Made by a program: the position numbers and the translations under genes. This document shows positions 1 through 11,334 of a DNA stretch of 64,000 nt, piece by piece; position 1 is the first letter of the stretch, and the number at the start of each line of letters is the position of its first letter. The notes below the pieces were generated by a model, which did no database searches, was not told the DNA's origin, and saw nothing but the letters and a program-made list of their open reading frames with translations. Origin of the DNA: Sweltsa coloradensis (lineage: Eukaryota; Arthropoda; Insecta; Plecoptera; Chloroperlidae); NCBI GenBank assembly GCA_024449915.1, contig JAMZAV010000442.1, positions 186,001 through 250,000 of the forward strand, written 5' to 3'.

Positions 1-1660
1 GGCGAAACGTCGAGCAGTGCCTCATCATCGACACGACGAAACAGCCCATGGATCATACAGAAGAAATAATTAATGCATTCTAATTTCATGAACTCAGTCA
101 TAGTTTAACATTGAACGTACAGCAATTGTTTTCCACACAACTTTTGCCACAAAATTATTGTAATAGAAAATGGTTTGGTTTTCTAAAGTGGTACTTCCTT
201 TGCATGATTGTTTTCGACTTCCTGTACAATTCCAATTTTTCTTCTGTATGACGCAAAGCAATTTACTACAGAATCCAATTTTCTATCATTTTGTAGATAG
301 AGGGATGTAAAAACAATATTTTTCAAAACGCTTCTCAAAATGACTTTTAAACTAGATGCTAAGTTTAGGAAAAAGTTAAATGTTGAAAATTGGAAAAATT
401 GGAGCGATGGAGCTGAAAAGTTTGAGGTTATAGTCCAAAAAATGGCTGTTCTCGTCCGTCTTTCTGGTGCTCAGATTTTGGTTCGATTTCACAAATATGG
501 CAGCTAGCTGAACCAGAAGACCTTGCAATTATGAGCCAAATTCAAATAAATATTATAGTAAAATTTTCAGCTGAGGAGATAAACAATTATTTTTTACTGA
601 CAAGTGCTGAATATCCTGACTGTTCTTGATATGGTACTTTTCAGTGGGAGTGTACTACGCGCCTCAGTCATTGTTTGGAAATGAGACTCCCTTCTCTTCT
701 CTCCGTTTTACTCTTTTTCTCTCCCTTTCTCTTGATATGTCATTCATCAAATCTATATGTATTATTTAAAGTGGAAACAGAAAAATAAATGCAAACAAAA
801 TGGACGATTATTCTGTGTTTTTCTGACATTTTTCAATCATCGTAAATCAAGTAATCTTTTTATTCTTTCGGAGGTGAATCTGACATGTAACATTTCACGT
901 GAGACAAACAATGACATGCCATTCCGAGATAGATGCTGCGAAGATATAAAATATTTTTCTTTTCATATGACTGTTTATTTACGTTGATTCAAATTAAGAC
1001 CAAACTGATTTCAATTCTAAAATAAAAAAATACTTCCAAGAAAAAGAAATACACACAAATTAGCCAATATGAAAATTAGTGGACAATAGATTATATTTTA
1101 TGAAAAACTAACTCCACCACAATTTTTTTCCGAAAAAACAAATATTAGAACAATATCAAATTCAACCAGACAATAAGATTGTGTTATAAATATTTCTATT
1201 GATTCATAAATATGAGTGCGTGCATGATAATTAAGTCTCAAATTTGAGGTGCGACATTTATGAGATCAATGAATATTCTTAATGATACGGTTTGCTCAGT
1301 TAAAATACGAATATAGAGCGGTTACACAAACCCTTTGTATTAAAAAAAAAACGCATTCAAATAATTATATCTTCAACTGTTTAGAAATCCGAATTTTGAT
1401 AAATTTTATTCGAAAAGTACATTTATATTTCAATTACAAATTAGCCTATCATTCCTCCAAATCATAAACTCAATTTTTAAATTGAAAGTAAATATACCAG
1501 ATTAAAACCCATGCAGTTTATTAAAAAAATAATATTACATTTTCACTTTTAATATTCACCCAAGAAATTGTTTGACTTTGCATATTTCTAAGAGCTGTCT
1601 CGTTCACAAGCTTTGGAAATTACTAAACAATCTCTTTTGTATACTTTATTTACGGTTAGG
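1..1660. other. Unassigned AT-rich intergenic DNA
   Basis: No recognisable coding, RNA or transposon signature. The open frames at 757-987, 1282-1467 and 1572-1841 are short, low in complexity and unlike any family I know. Only a CT-rich patch around 690-735 stands out. Confidence 0.5.
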
Positions 1661-1664
1661 TAAA

Positions 1665-1810
1665 GAACAAAGACATATTTTAAATAACATTGCTTTACAT
1701 AACAAAACACGGTTAAAACAACAATGCACAGCAGTCACCCACTCTCATTGTTATTTTAACCGTGTTTTGTTCTGTAAAGCAGTTATTAACATATTTTTAA
1801 ACTGTGTTCT
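1665..1810. repeat. Fold-back (hairpin) repeat, ~140 bp
   Basis: The arm at 1690-1726 and the inverted arm at 1746-1782 match over about 37 bp with few mismatches (core AACAAAACACGGTTAAAA), separated by a 19-base spacer. Similarity continues weakly outwards (ATATTTTAAATAAC against its inverse). This fits a small MITE or a recent inverted duplication. I could not define a target duplication. Confidence 0.6.
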
Positions 1811-1955
1811 GATCTCGCCAAACAAAACAAGCTTCTATTAGTAGCATTCTATGAATTGGTCTCATGTTGCCTTATTGCAACGTTGCTACTATTATTACTC
1901 GCCGCCACGTCGGTTCATTCCCATGTATATAGATATAGATAGTGTACAGTGTACA

Positions 1956-2347
1956 CAATGATCTATAGTAGGCTAGATCCCCAGTTTCCAATACGTCCGC
2001 ACAGGCGCGAGCGTACCAAATTGAAGCGTCATTTTGATCTTTTCAAGATGGCGATTTGGCGTTTTAATTTATGTTTTTTTAATGAGATTAAGTATTTTTC
2101 TGGATTGTTTTGATATGGTTTTAGCTTGTGCAGCATCGGAATGAGCAAACAGAAACAATAAGAAGTTATTCCATAAGGGAATTTAGTAATCATTTGGTGT
2201 AAATGGCTAATATGCTCACCTGTCAACCTGACAGCCATCTTCAAAAATATTTTAGCTACAAATTTTCTCCCATCTACTTTAACATGCAAACTGCTTTTCT
2301 CAAGATGGCTTCAAATTGTCACGGAAGTGGAGATGATAACATCATTG
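1956..2347. mobile_element. MITE with 8-bp TSD, copy 1
   Basis: The element starts CAATGAT and ends ATCATTG. It is flanked by a perfect 8-bp direct repeat AGTGTACA at 1948-1955 and 2348-2355. The interior carries CAAGATGGC words in both orientations and is homologous to copy 2 at 2520-2899. An 8-bp target duplication is typical of hAT-type transposition, but the terminal bases are not the usual hAT CAGNG, so the superfamily is inferred. There is no coding capacity. Confidence 0.8.
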
Positions 2348-2519
2348 AGTGTACAGGAAAGATAAGGTATATTTAACGTTAAATCTGTTCAACATGGTTC
2401 AAACCAGAAAAACAGTTTTATTGGGAAATTTAGGAAATTGTCAACTCTGGTGTAACAATAAAAAAATGTGAATAGCTACTTTGAAAGAATGTCGAGTAAA
2501 GACTTTTGTCGGTCGTCAC

Positions 2520-2899
2520 CATTGATATTAAACCCCTATAGTAGGCTAGATTAGCAGTGTCCAATACTTCCGCACAGGCGCGAGCGTAACAAATTGAAGC
2601 GTCGAAAATCCAGTTCAAGATGGCGATTTGGCGTTTTAATTTATGCTTTTTCAATTGATTGGATATTGCTTAACGTCTATTATTTGTCTACGTCTTATTG
2701 CATAAGGGAATTTAGTAATCATTTGATGTTAAAATCTAGATGCTCAGCTGTCAAACTGGCGGCCATCTTTAAAAATATTCGGTCTTTAAATCGCTCCCAT
2801 TTGATTAACATGTAAACTGTCATTTCAAGATGGCTTCCAATTGTAACGGAAGTGGACCACCGACTGCTAATCTAGCCTAACAGTAGTTAAATATCAATG
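2520..2899. mobile_element. MITE with 8-bp TSD, copy 2
   Basis: Terminal inverted repeats CATTGATATT..AATATCAATG, followed inward by GGCTAGATTAGCAGT and its inverse. The element is flanked by a perfect 8-bp duplication GTCGTCAC at 2512-2519 and 2900-2907. The interior (GCACAGGCGCGAGCG, CAAGATGGCGATTTGGCG) matches copy 1 in the same orientation. Two independent 8-bp duplications fix the family boundaries. Confidence 0.85.
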
Positions 2900-2907
2900 G
2901 TCGTCAC

Positions 2908-3790
2908 AGACAGTTCATACACGCGAAGCCTGTCATAGATTGCCTGAGATGCATGCTGCGTTGGTGATATTGGTGCCGAGGAAATAAAGTAAAGTGCTGA
3001 GACTAAGTCAGGGATCTATAACAACCCATTCAAACATGAAACACGGTTGCAAACCACAGCCCCGTAGGACAATTGGTGGAGCTTCAGACTAAACCCTAGT
3101 CTGGTTTGCTCGAGCTCATTCAATAGTCTTACGCTTGGTTCGTAAGCCGACCAAACAGATTAGTTGTTGGCCAATCAGGTTTCGGTACGACTTACGACAT
3201 TCATCCCCTTATTACGTCGTCAAATATAGAAACCATTTCTAGTTCCCACAACGGCGTTTAGCGCAACCAGCGTAATATTAATATCTACGAAAAGTAAATC
3301 TTGGAGCTACCTGTGCTTACTAAAGAGTCGAATATCATTATGTAGACTTGTAATGACTTGCAAATGTCTGCATAAGAAACAAACGCTGTTTTAACAGCAT
3401 TCCGGCATGTGCTTTAAGGTTTTTAAATCAAGGGTGCGTCAACCGTAACATCGTAAGATTATAATGCGCCACTTTAGCCTAGGAGATGAAAGGAAGACAA
3501 AACTGTGTTGAACAAGACCAGATACGGTCATGGGAACAAAAAATAAGACACCGCATCATAATCGTCGTCGGGAAGGTCATAGAGGGGGGGGAATGGGGAG
3601 GGTACCCGTCAACGAGTGCCAGAGCTCGCCAGTTTCGGAAAGTTAAATAGCCCCCTATACTTACTATAGCTTATACTCGCGAGATGAACTATGCCTATTT
3701 TCTCGCCTCATACGATCAGCGAATGAATGAAAGTTTGATTACTCCCTGATTTGCTGTTCCTGATTTTTGGGATACATTCGTTTGAGTTGG
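2908..3790. other. Unassigned, with a fragment of the F-element interior
   Basis: Mostly unassigned. Positions 3430-3485 (GTGCGTCAACCGTAA, then ATAATGCGCCACTTTAGCCTAGG) match the interior of the F fold-back elements at 34.2 and 58.7 kb, so this is a decayed third copy. A G-rich run lies near 3583-3602. Confidence 0.5.
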
Positions 3791-3794
3791 ATCG

Positions 3795-4023
3795 TCTTAT
3801 AAATCAGTTTTTTTCTTTTCGTTTTAGTTTTTTTCCTCTTTCTTACTTTTTTTTCTTTTTTTTCTTTCCTTGTTTTTTATTTGCTATCAAAATTGTTGTG
3901 TTTTAATGCATTGTTATTGTAATGTTACTATTTCAAATGCATCTTAGTAATTAGATTTATTTAGTTGTCCTTCTTTGTAAATCAATTTTATAACTGAATA
4001 GTATACGTTAAATAAATAAATAA
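3795..4023 (+). mobile_element. 3' tail of a LINE/SINE-type retroposon, copy 1
   Basis: A T-rich leader is followed by a block at 3950-4023 (TTTATTTAGTTGTCC, then TTTGTAAATCA, a TATAACTGAATAG hairpin half and a TAAATAAATAAA tail). The same tail recurs at 8800-8887 and resembles the 3' end of SINE-A. I infer a 5'-truncated retroposon; no reverse-transcriptase coding sequence is visible. Confidence 0.5.
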
Positions 4024-4119
4024 AATAAAATACTTAGAACTTTGTTCTGTAACCGTAACCGTATTCAAATTGAACAAATTCATGTAATCATGAAAAGATA
4101 CATTTATTTCTTATCTATT

Positions 4120-4657
4120 TTAACTCATTCATAACATAATTAATTCCATAAAATTTAATATTATTTCACACTCACACAGGACCAAATATGAAAAATAAAA
4201 TGAAAAATCAAAATTTGTAAATTATTAATGAATTTTGGGAAATTAAGGATTTTGAATAAAAGGAACGTTTTATGTTCAAATGTATATTATCTTTGGGTTT
4301 CTGGGGGCTAGAAACCCAAAGATAATACTGAGTGCATTTCTTAAACAAGATTTTTCCTATTTGTTTTGGCATATTTTGGATTTTCTATATCTCAAATACC
4401 AACAATTCTAAAAATGTATAAATTTCCGGGAAAAACCTAAAAAAAACTTTTTACGTTTTTTTTGCAGATTTCTATTTTCACTCTTCTCTCTCTAAAAAAA
4501 GGAACTAGTCATCCTATCAAAATGAGATACAAAACATGTGAATTTGAATTTCACCAATTTTTTTAATTTTTTTGGACCAAATTGATGAAACCGTAATTCA
4601 AATAAAATTCAAAATTGTTATGTCCATTACAATGGACACGTGGTCTGAATGAGTTAA
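4120..4657. mobile_element. MITE with TTAA target (piggyBac- or Kolobok-like)
   Basis: Termini read TTAA-CTCATTCA and TGAATGAG-TTAA, so a 4-bp TTAA duplication bounds an 8-bp or longer inverted repeat. The right end also carries the palindrome GTCCATTACAATGGAC at 4622-4637. Duplicated TTAA is the hallmark of piggyBac and Kolobok targets. There is no transposase frame. A hairpin at 4286-4328 sits inside. Confidence 0.7.
4286..4328. repeat. Perfect short hairpin inside the TTAA MITE
   Basis: An 18-bp perfect inverted repeat (TATTATCTTTGGGTTTCT and its complement) flanks a 7-base loop GGGGGCT. Confidence 0.75.
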
Positions 4658-5453
4658 GTTTGTTTCACCCCATTTTATAAATTCTCTATCATTTATTTTT
4701 TTTTACGTTTTTACGATAATTGTACATAACTAGGCATAGGCCTACTTGTTTTTATTTGGTAGTTTGTACTAAGTAAATTCTTATTTTGAAATTTTACTTT
4801 TTTAATTTTGTATTCTACTTATTTTGTACTACGTAATCATGGACCTGTATACCCCAAACTTGATCATCTCTTGTAAATTCGAAAGGGTGGGCCTAATATC
4901 ATTTGTAACGAATTACTATTTGTAACAAATTTCAATTGAAATAAAACTGAAACTGAACTGGTCTGAACACTGAGGCAAATTCTACTCCCACCCCAGACGG
5001 AGTGTTCACATTGAAACACCCTGGCAGCGTCGTAACGTCTACGCCGGCATAATGTTTCAAATGAAGCTCGGTTAATAATTTGTATCGCAGGGAAAATATT
5101 TACCCTTAAATACCGTAAACGAGTTGTGAAATAATTGAGTAATTTTTCAATTTCGAGAAGATATTTTACCGCACGTTCATTTACTTCAGGGTTTATATTT
5201 TTACGAGTTTTTCCATTACGTTTAACAACATTAGACTGCCTTGATGAAAAACTTGTGAACATTAACAGCTCGAATTGAGTTCAAGATTCCTACAAACTTA
5301 TTACTTTTTTACACACAATTTTTCCTCGGAAGAGATCGTGTTATAAACTAGGGACAAAATACATATTTTTTATATAATTAAATTAAAACTCTCCGAGGAC
5401 TTTGATTGACGGTGGAAAAGTGTAATTATAAGTGCAGATTAACATTCAAATAA
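4658..5453. other. Unassigned region
   Basis: Nothing recognisable. The 132-codon minus-strand frame at 4864-5262 has no family resemblance that I can see and lies in AT-rich DNA. Confidence 0.45.
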
Positions 5454-5849
5454 TTGAGCGAGCGTAGCGAGCGTCTCCACTTGACTCATGGCTCGAATGT
5501 CTGTTTTTTTGTTGTTACTGCTTCGGTACAGGTCGCACCGTTTCTCTGATCGACCTGAAATTTGGCACACATGTGCATACCACATATGCGGGTTGCTGTA
5601 TAGTTTTTGAACAAAATCCAATTGTTGGCTATATAAAAAAAAATATATATATATAAATGTTCCGATCGTGATGAAATTTTGTACGGTCAATAAGTACAAT
5701 ATTCTCTCCTATTTTACAAATTTTGAGCTAAATCGGTCAAGACCTTAAAGACTTATTGGTACGTAACATTATAGGAATGTCGTACTCGGGTCGTGTTGCA
5801 CGTACCGGTACTCGCTCAACAACGCGACGGGACTTAAGCGTTTTCCTAG
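5454..5849 (+). mobile_element. Non-autonomous rolling-circle element H1 (divergent subfamily)
   Basis: The start TTGAGCGAG is repeated inverted as CTCGCTCAA next to the 3' hairpin (AACGC..GCGTT), and the element ends TTCCTAG. The flank is A at the 5' side and T at the 3' side, with no duplication. The core has the T-rich run and the block CTGATCGACCTGAAATTT, which corresponds to GATGAAATTT in the other copies. Its terminal sequence differs from the TTGGATGAG type, but both of its ends changed together. The architecture matches Helentron/DINE-type elements. Length is 396 bp and it does not code. Confidence 0.82.
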
Positions 5850-6164
5850 TTACTTCTAATCATGTATTAAAATTTCTCCGAAAGAAAGATCGTACCTCTA
5901 AAATTCAAAGAGAATTTCATGTTCATCTTTTATCACATCAAATTAAGAGTTATTCCATTGAATTTTTTAAGAAAATTATTCTGCTTTTAATACTAATCTT
6001 ACTCGCACAAAATTAATAGTCCCTTCCTAAAATCTAGTTCTAAATGCTAATGATCTGATCTGATCAACTTTATCTTTCAAATGAACACTCGACGGTAAAA
6101 CTTAGGGCCAATCACTCTAAAATAAAATTATTCAAAAATATGTTATTTTAGTACTTACGTTTTA

Positions 6165-6748
6165 GCAGGGGTATTCACCCGCTTAACTCAATAAATATAT
6201 TTCATTCAGGCTAACTAGTTATGAATTTAGAAATTTACATACAAATTATGGGGTCCATCATGACCAGAAAAAAATCAAACTTAGAATTTTTCGAGCTAGG
6301 TCCCATCGGCAAAAATCTCCCATCAGAAATAACATTGGGACGATCTTTATGCCCCGTGACCTTCGAGGAGTTTAAACCAAAAGAATAATGGCCATTTTTG
6401 ACGTACTCTACAGCCTTATAATATGCAAATCCTTTATATTGTGTTTTGTAATTTGGGCAAGTGTTCGGTCAAAATATGCTGATTACAAAGAAGGGGTGTG
6501 ATTTTGTAACGCATATTTTTGCGTGTTTGAGAGTAAATGTGTGCACAGTTTCAAGACACGATGTTATAAAGGGCCATTTTAGATTGGTACGATGCTCTAG
6601 TATCTATGTGGAACAAAAAAGAAGCACGATGAAGCCGATTTAAGAAATTTCTCAAAACGACAATTTTCGCTAATTTCCTGATCAAAAAATTAAAAAAATT
6701 GTGTATAAAATCACAGTTACAAGATATAATTTTAGATCGGTCATTTAA
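6165..6748 (-). repeat. Dispersed repeat R, copy 1
   Basis: An unclassified repeat of about 580 bp. The inverse of this segment aligns along its length with 38205-38790 (shared words include CCTCCAAGGTCACGGGGC, GGGACCTAGCTCGAAAAAT and the tail TTAAATGACC). Its end lies directly against the 5' end of element H2. No coding frame is conserved between copies. Confidence 0.65.
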
Positions 6749-6749
6749 G

Positions 6750-7438
6750 TTGGATGAGCGAAGCGAAGACTTCAATTTCACTGACCCCCCAAAAAATTTA
6801 GCTCCAATGTTTTTTTTTTAAATTTGTTTGTTTGTTTTTCTGTCTTGTTTGATTGCGCTCTACCGGGCAAACGGCATATGCGATCTTGATGAAAATTGGA
6901 GGGGACCTTCGAAATCTTTGAATTTGACTTGTTTCGTTTTTGGGTACAATCTAAGAAATATTTCTCATGAATATCGTACTTTTACGAATTTCTTTTCGAT
7001 TTTTAGTGCAATATTTTCGTGAAATTTGGGCCGATTCTGACCAAACGGGTGGGGCTACAACGTTCATATTTCACATGGACATTAAGGATAATGGTGATGT
7101 AGTATCTTTTGAATGAAAAAGTTTAAAAAATAGCCAGAATTTATAGAAATAAAGGTTTTAATATAAGTTTTTTGAGGTATATAATAATAATTAACAAGAA
7201 ACTATAGAAACTTGACAACAATCACCTACAATGCGTACAAAAAGCAAGTCTTCGGGACTCCAGATATTTTACATTCTTATAAACATAGCAATTAGTACTA
7301 CTTAATAAAAATTATCCTAACTTAACAAAATGATTTTGCAATGGAACTTGAAGAAGTAAAGAGATCCAACGCATACTAAAAACTAAAAAAACTCATCCAT
7401 CAACGCGACTAAAGAAAAGCGTTCGCGAAGCACCCTAG
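6750..7438 (+). mobile_element. Rolling-circle element H2, near full length
   Basis: Starts TTGGATGAGCGAAGCG, with CTCATCCA inverted just before the 3' hairpin (AACGC..GCGTT), and ends CACCCTAG followed by T. The core holds a T/TTTG-rich stretch followed by a conserved block (CTCTACCGGGCAAACGGCAT, GATCTTGATGAAAATTGG). Length is 689 bp. Recurrent peptides in all copies (for example NGICDLDENWRGPS) come from DNA conservation; the frames are broken and differ in length. Confidence 0.85.
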
Positions 7439-7462
7439 TTATAGGTATTTGTAAACATCAAT

Positions 7463-7705
7463 GACTGGAGACGTCCTAGCAACGAAGCACAGTTGTTCCG
7501 AATGTCTTCTTGATTCTTGCGTCTCTCACAGGTGCATCGCGAGCAACCACGTGAATCGTGATACCACATACCGAACCCTGGTTGGTCAGTATTCGCACGT
7601 CGATGACGTAGGTGCCGACAGAGTTGGCTCGGTCTGCCATAAATTTAATTACTCGCACTAAAAATCTGTTATCCGACTGAGATGGGTACACTCTACGAGT
7701 TTATT
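7463..7705 (+). mobile_element. Old SINE-A fragment (3' body)
   Basis: A diverged match to the SINE-A body: GTCCTAGCAACGAAGCACA, then GTTGTTCCGAAT, and an end similar to AAAATCTGTTATCCGACTGA, corresponding to the hairpin tail of SINE-A. The tRNA-like head is absent. Confidence 0.55.
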
Positions 7706-8039
7706 TTTTCTGCCACATAGACAAATGTAAATTGAAGTTGGATGGAATAGTCTGTTACATCGTAGATTGTTAAGACAAGAAACAAATGTCTACAAACTAG
7801 GAAAAGTAGCTAGACTGACTTCACAGAAAGCCTTATATATGTCACGCTAAGCCTGGTTTAATCCAATTCGCCGGGAATCCCCCGTATTTTTGACCGAAAA
7901 CAATTATCTTTGAGTTAACAATGTTGTTTTCTTTTCTCTACAAGATCCTTGTGTGTTCATTCTGGTTATTTGGTCGGAGTGGAATGTCTTTGTAATGGGG
8001 ACCACAGGTGGCGAAGTTTCTTATTACTTTCTCAGGGGT

Positions 8040-8545
8040 TTCGTAAAAAAAGACCGTTCAAAAAACACTTATTCTGCTTGATATTTTGATTTGTAAATAT
8101 TTTCTTAAAAGCCGTTTAAAAAACTTTTCAGAGTGATTTAAAAAAATATTATGACAATTTTTGTACTACTGAAACCGGTTTTTTTTAAAGTTTTGTTTTT
8201 TTTGTTTGTTTTTTTTCCACTGGAGATGGGTTTTTTTTTAATTTTTTGGATTGAATTCCATAAAATAAAAAACCAATTTTCACAAATAACCGAAAACCCT
8301 TTTTTAAAAAATAAATACTCAATTTTTCCCTTTAGGGAGAATGGCCAGTTTTAAAAAGTGAATCACTAAAAAAAATCTCAATAAAAGGGCCTTATTTTTA
8401 CTCACCTAAACCCTTTAAATTGGGAAAAACCCCATGAAAATTTTAAATTTAAAGTTAAAAAGGGTTGAATCCAGATTTTTAATATGGGAGTATAGTAACA
8501 TTTATTGAAACCCCCTAATCTTTTTTAAAAGGAAAATCAAACGCT
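8040..8545. other. Homopolymer-rich, unusual-composition stretch
   Basis: Dense short runs of A, T, C and G (TTTTTTTT, AAACCCC, GGGAAAAACCCC) differ in texture from the surroundings. It could be a degenerate repeat or poorly polished sequence. No feature is recognised, and the 67-codon frame at 8151-8354 is low complexity. Confidence 0.4.
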
Positions 8546-8589
8546 TTTATGCTCAAGATATAAAATGCGTATTCGTTTCTCAGCATACA

Positions 8590-8887
8590 TCCACCAACCT
8601 TTTTTTTCTTTTTTTTTCTTTTCTTTCTTCTTTTTTTTCATTCCCCACCCTTTTTTTATATTTGATTCATTCATGAATTGCATTTAATTTCCCTTTTTAT
8701 ATGTTATCAAATTTGGTTTGGTTTTTAAAAGCATTTTGTAAAAATTTCTATTTCAAATATTTACTTAAATGTAGTTCATTGTTGTGTCTGCATCTATGTA
8801 ATTAGATTTATTTAGTTGTCCTCCTTTGTAAATCAGATTTTATAACTGAATAGGATAGACGTTAAATAAATAAATTAATTAAAAATA
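8590..8887 (+). mobile_element. 3' tail of a LINE/SINE-type retroposon, copy 2
   Basis: A T/C-rich leader, then a block shared with 3950-4023 (ATTTATTTAGTTGTCC, CTTTGTAAATCAG, TATAACTGAATAGG) and a TAAATAAATAAA tail. Same orientation as copy 1. No coding part is left. Confidence 0.5.
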
Positions 8888-8889
8888 AA

Positions 8890-9650
8890 AAAGTTTAAAC
8901 CTAGGGATTGGGGTCAAGCATCAAAGGAAGTTATTTATCCGATACCATGCTTATCGAGTGCAAGATATCTTTCTGGTAAGAATAAATGAACACAAACATG
9001 TGAAACAACAAAATGTTGATTCTTCAAAAATTGCTAAACGTGTTTTCTAAGTCATCAACACAGTAAAAATGCATTGGTATACACTTCTTTCTACCTGGGC
9101 ACACGAGCCTATGCCATTACACACGACAAATTAAGAAAGATAATTCACAAACATTTGGCTTATTTATGTATGTATGTATATTATCCCACACATAACAAAA
9201 ACTTGTAGAAATACAGCCAAACCTTACACACTCAAAAGAAATGAGATCTAAAAAAAAGGGCCAAGCTTATCTACCTGTCCAAATTTGCGCATTTTAATAC
9301 ATAAAAGTACTAAAAGTACACTGTCCCATAACAACATCCTTGAAATGCTTGGCAAAATAGAATTTGCAATTATGAATTTAAACGTAATAGTTCATCGAAA
9401 TTCTTTTTTTTTTTTAAATTAATTTAAACGTAATATCATGCCTCACCCGTTTGGTCAGAATCGCTGGCCAATGGAAACTGACGAATTAGACAGTAGCAGT
9501 AGTAGCTAACATCCTTAAAATGATTTTTTGATTTCATGTTGAAGCATGTTTCAAGTCATTTTTTCACCAAGAAGGAATGCTCGTACCCCAACCAAATTTG
9601 GCAGGTGTTGTCAGGTACTAAAATCCCCTTTATTTTGATACTTTTTTAGT
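8890..9650. other. Unassigned, with a short H-element fragment
   Basis: Largely unassigned. Positions 9443-9462 (TCACCCGTTTGGTCAGAATC) match the middle of H elements in minus orientation, so a short relic may lie there. Confidence 0.4.
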
Positions 9651-9651
9651 T

Positions 9652-9777
9652 TACATCACGTTCCATGACGCCGACGGCTGGGTAATACCTCGATTTACCC
9701 CAACTCTGCTTGCTGTATAAGGTGCCTGAGTGTGAAGCGCGCCACGGCTTGGCTGCGGCGCCCTAACGGGCACCAAG
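9652..9777 (+). mobile_element. 3' end of rolling-circle-like family G, copy 1
   Basis: Homologous in inverse orientation to 52618-52735. The 3' end has a GCCC-TAAC-GGGC hairpin followed by ACCAAG; the other copy has ACCTAG. A hairpin followed by CTAG is the Helitron-type 3' terminus, so I infer a third family with this end. Shared internal words include GGCTTGGCTGCGGCG. The 5' end was not located. Confidence 0.5.
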
Positions 9778-9789
9778 ATCTACTTGATT

Positions 9790-10395
9790 AATAGTTATTA
9801 GTTATGTTCCATTTGTCGACATAATCCCTTAACATATTCTTTGCTGTTGGTTTATTTTGTAAAAAAAATATTTTTTCGTAAATAATTTGGCTCAATTGTT
9901 TGATAAATGGTTATCTCTTAGTTCCATTCTTTGTTTTAGCGGTGAATTATTATCTATTATAATTCGTTAGAAGAACAATCTTTGAGAAGTGAGGTTTGAG
10001 AATGGTTAATAGTCATAATAAAAGAAAATAAAATGAACAGAAAAACGCATTTGTAGGAGTGATAGAAGTTATGGACTTCGTAATGCGAAAATGATAACGT
10101 AAATGCTCTATCACACATTGTAATGACTGATCTGCAAATGTGCAAAATTTCATCAAGGTCGACTACATTAGTAAGCACAATCTTTATTTGTTTAATGTTT
10201 ACTTAAATGGTCATTCAATCTAAAAGAAACTGCTTCTATTAGTGTTTGCATTACAAACAAAAGCCAAGATTTAAGTCAATAATGTTAGAAGACCATCTCG
10301 CTGTAAAGCAAACACTAGCGATAAGAATCGTGTAACTTGTGGCTCCTTCCATATCGCCACAATAGTCTGCGTTTACACCGCCCTTGTATGGAAAT
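9790..10395. other. Unassigned AT-rich region
   Basis: I see nothing recognisable here. The 73-codon minus-strand frame at 9957-10178 has no identifiable features. Confidence 0.4.
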
Positions 10396-10396
10396 C

Positions 10397-10463
10397 AATA
10401 TATCGAACCCCGTATCCCAATTACCGGCCGGGTGCTTTACCCCTAAGCTACCGAGCCGGTTAA
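10397..10463 (-). mobile_element. tRNA-like SINE head or decayed tRNA
   Basis: On the minus strand a box-A-like TAGCTTAGGGGTAAAGC is followed about 30 bases later by a box-B-like GGGGTTCGATA, with a weak anticodon arm between. The acceptor stem does not pair fully. It is more likely the pol III promoter of a SINE than a working tRNA gene. Confidence 0.45.
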
Positions 10464-10555
10464 CTTAATAACATCTGGATTATTAGTGCATTGTAGATCT
10501 GAATAGATTGGTTGGCCAGTTCAAAGGCAGCAGAATCGTTGCATTGCTGTTCTAA

Positions 10556-10800
<245 letters not shown>

Positions 10801-11325
10801 TAACTGTCATCATCATGTCATGATCATCATCATCATCATGTCAATCATATCCAATTAAGAGTCAATTTTATCGCTAATAGGACTAATATCTATGTATGTT
10901 AATTAACACTGGCATTGAATGTGGTAATTTCGTATGTGATCGATTACATGCAAATAAATGTAAACCCCCACATCACTAAAGCATACAACAATCATCCACA
11001 ATAGTTACGACTTACGTCGATACGAAATCCCACGGATTTATTTTTGCATTAGTATTTTGGGCCAACATAATTTTATTTGAATTCGTTAAATTTGTCTTAT
11101 TCTGCAAAAAATTAGTTATATCGTTAATTTATTTTAAATATTTTAAATAAACATAACGGAAAATTTAAGTTACTGACGAAGTTAGTGCTGTTTCTAATTC
11201 GAATAAACCAAATTAAATTAATTCGGGTGGGAATTACTTCCAAATGTATATTTTATAGCCGTTGAAAAATTAAACGATAAAAGATCTAAAAATATATTGT
11301 GACGACATAAAATTTGATCATAGAA
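10801..11325. other. Unassigned AT-rich region
   Basis: Begins with a short ATC-rich run (10807-10845). Nothing else is recognised. Confidence 0.4.
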
Positions 11326-11334
11326 ATTCATTAA

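Noticed and set aside
6828..7022. Recurrent peptide NGICDLDENWRGPSKSLNL in several frames (also 26091-26342, 36326-36526, 58985-59224) as a conserved protein family
   Set aside because: The similarity comes from DNA conservation of H elements; frames are short, broken at different places and occur in inverse orientation as well.
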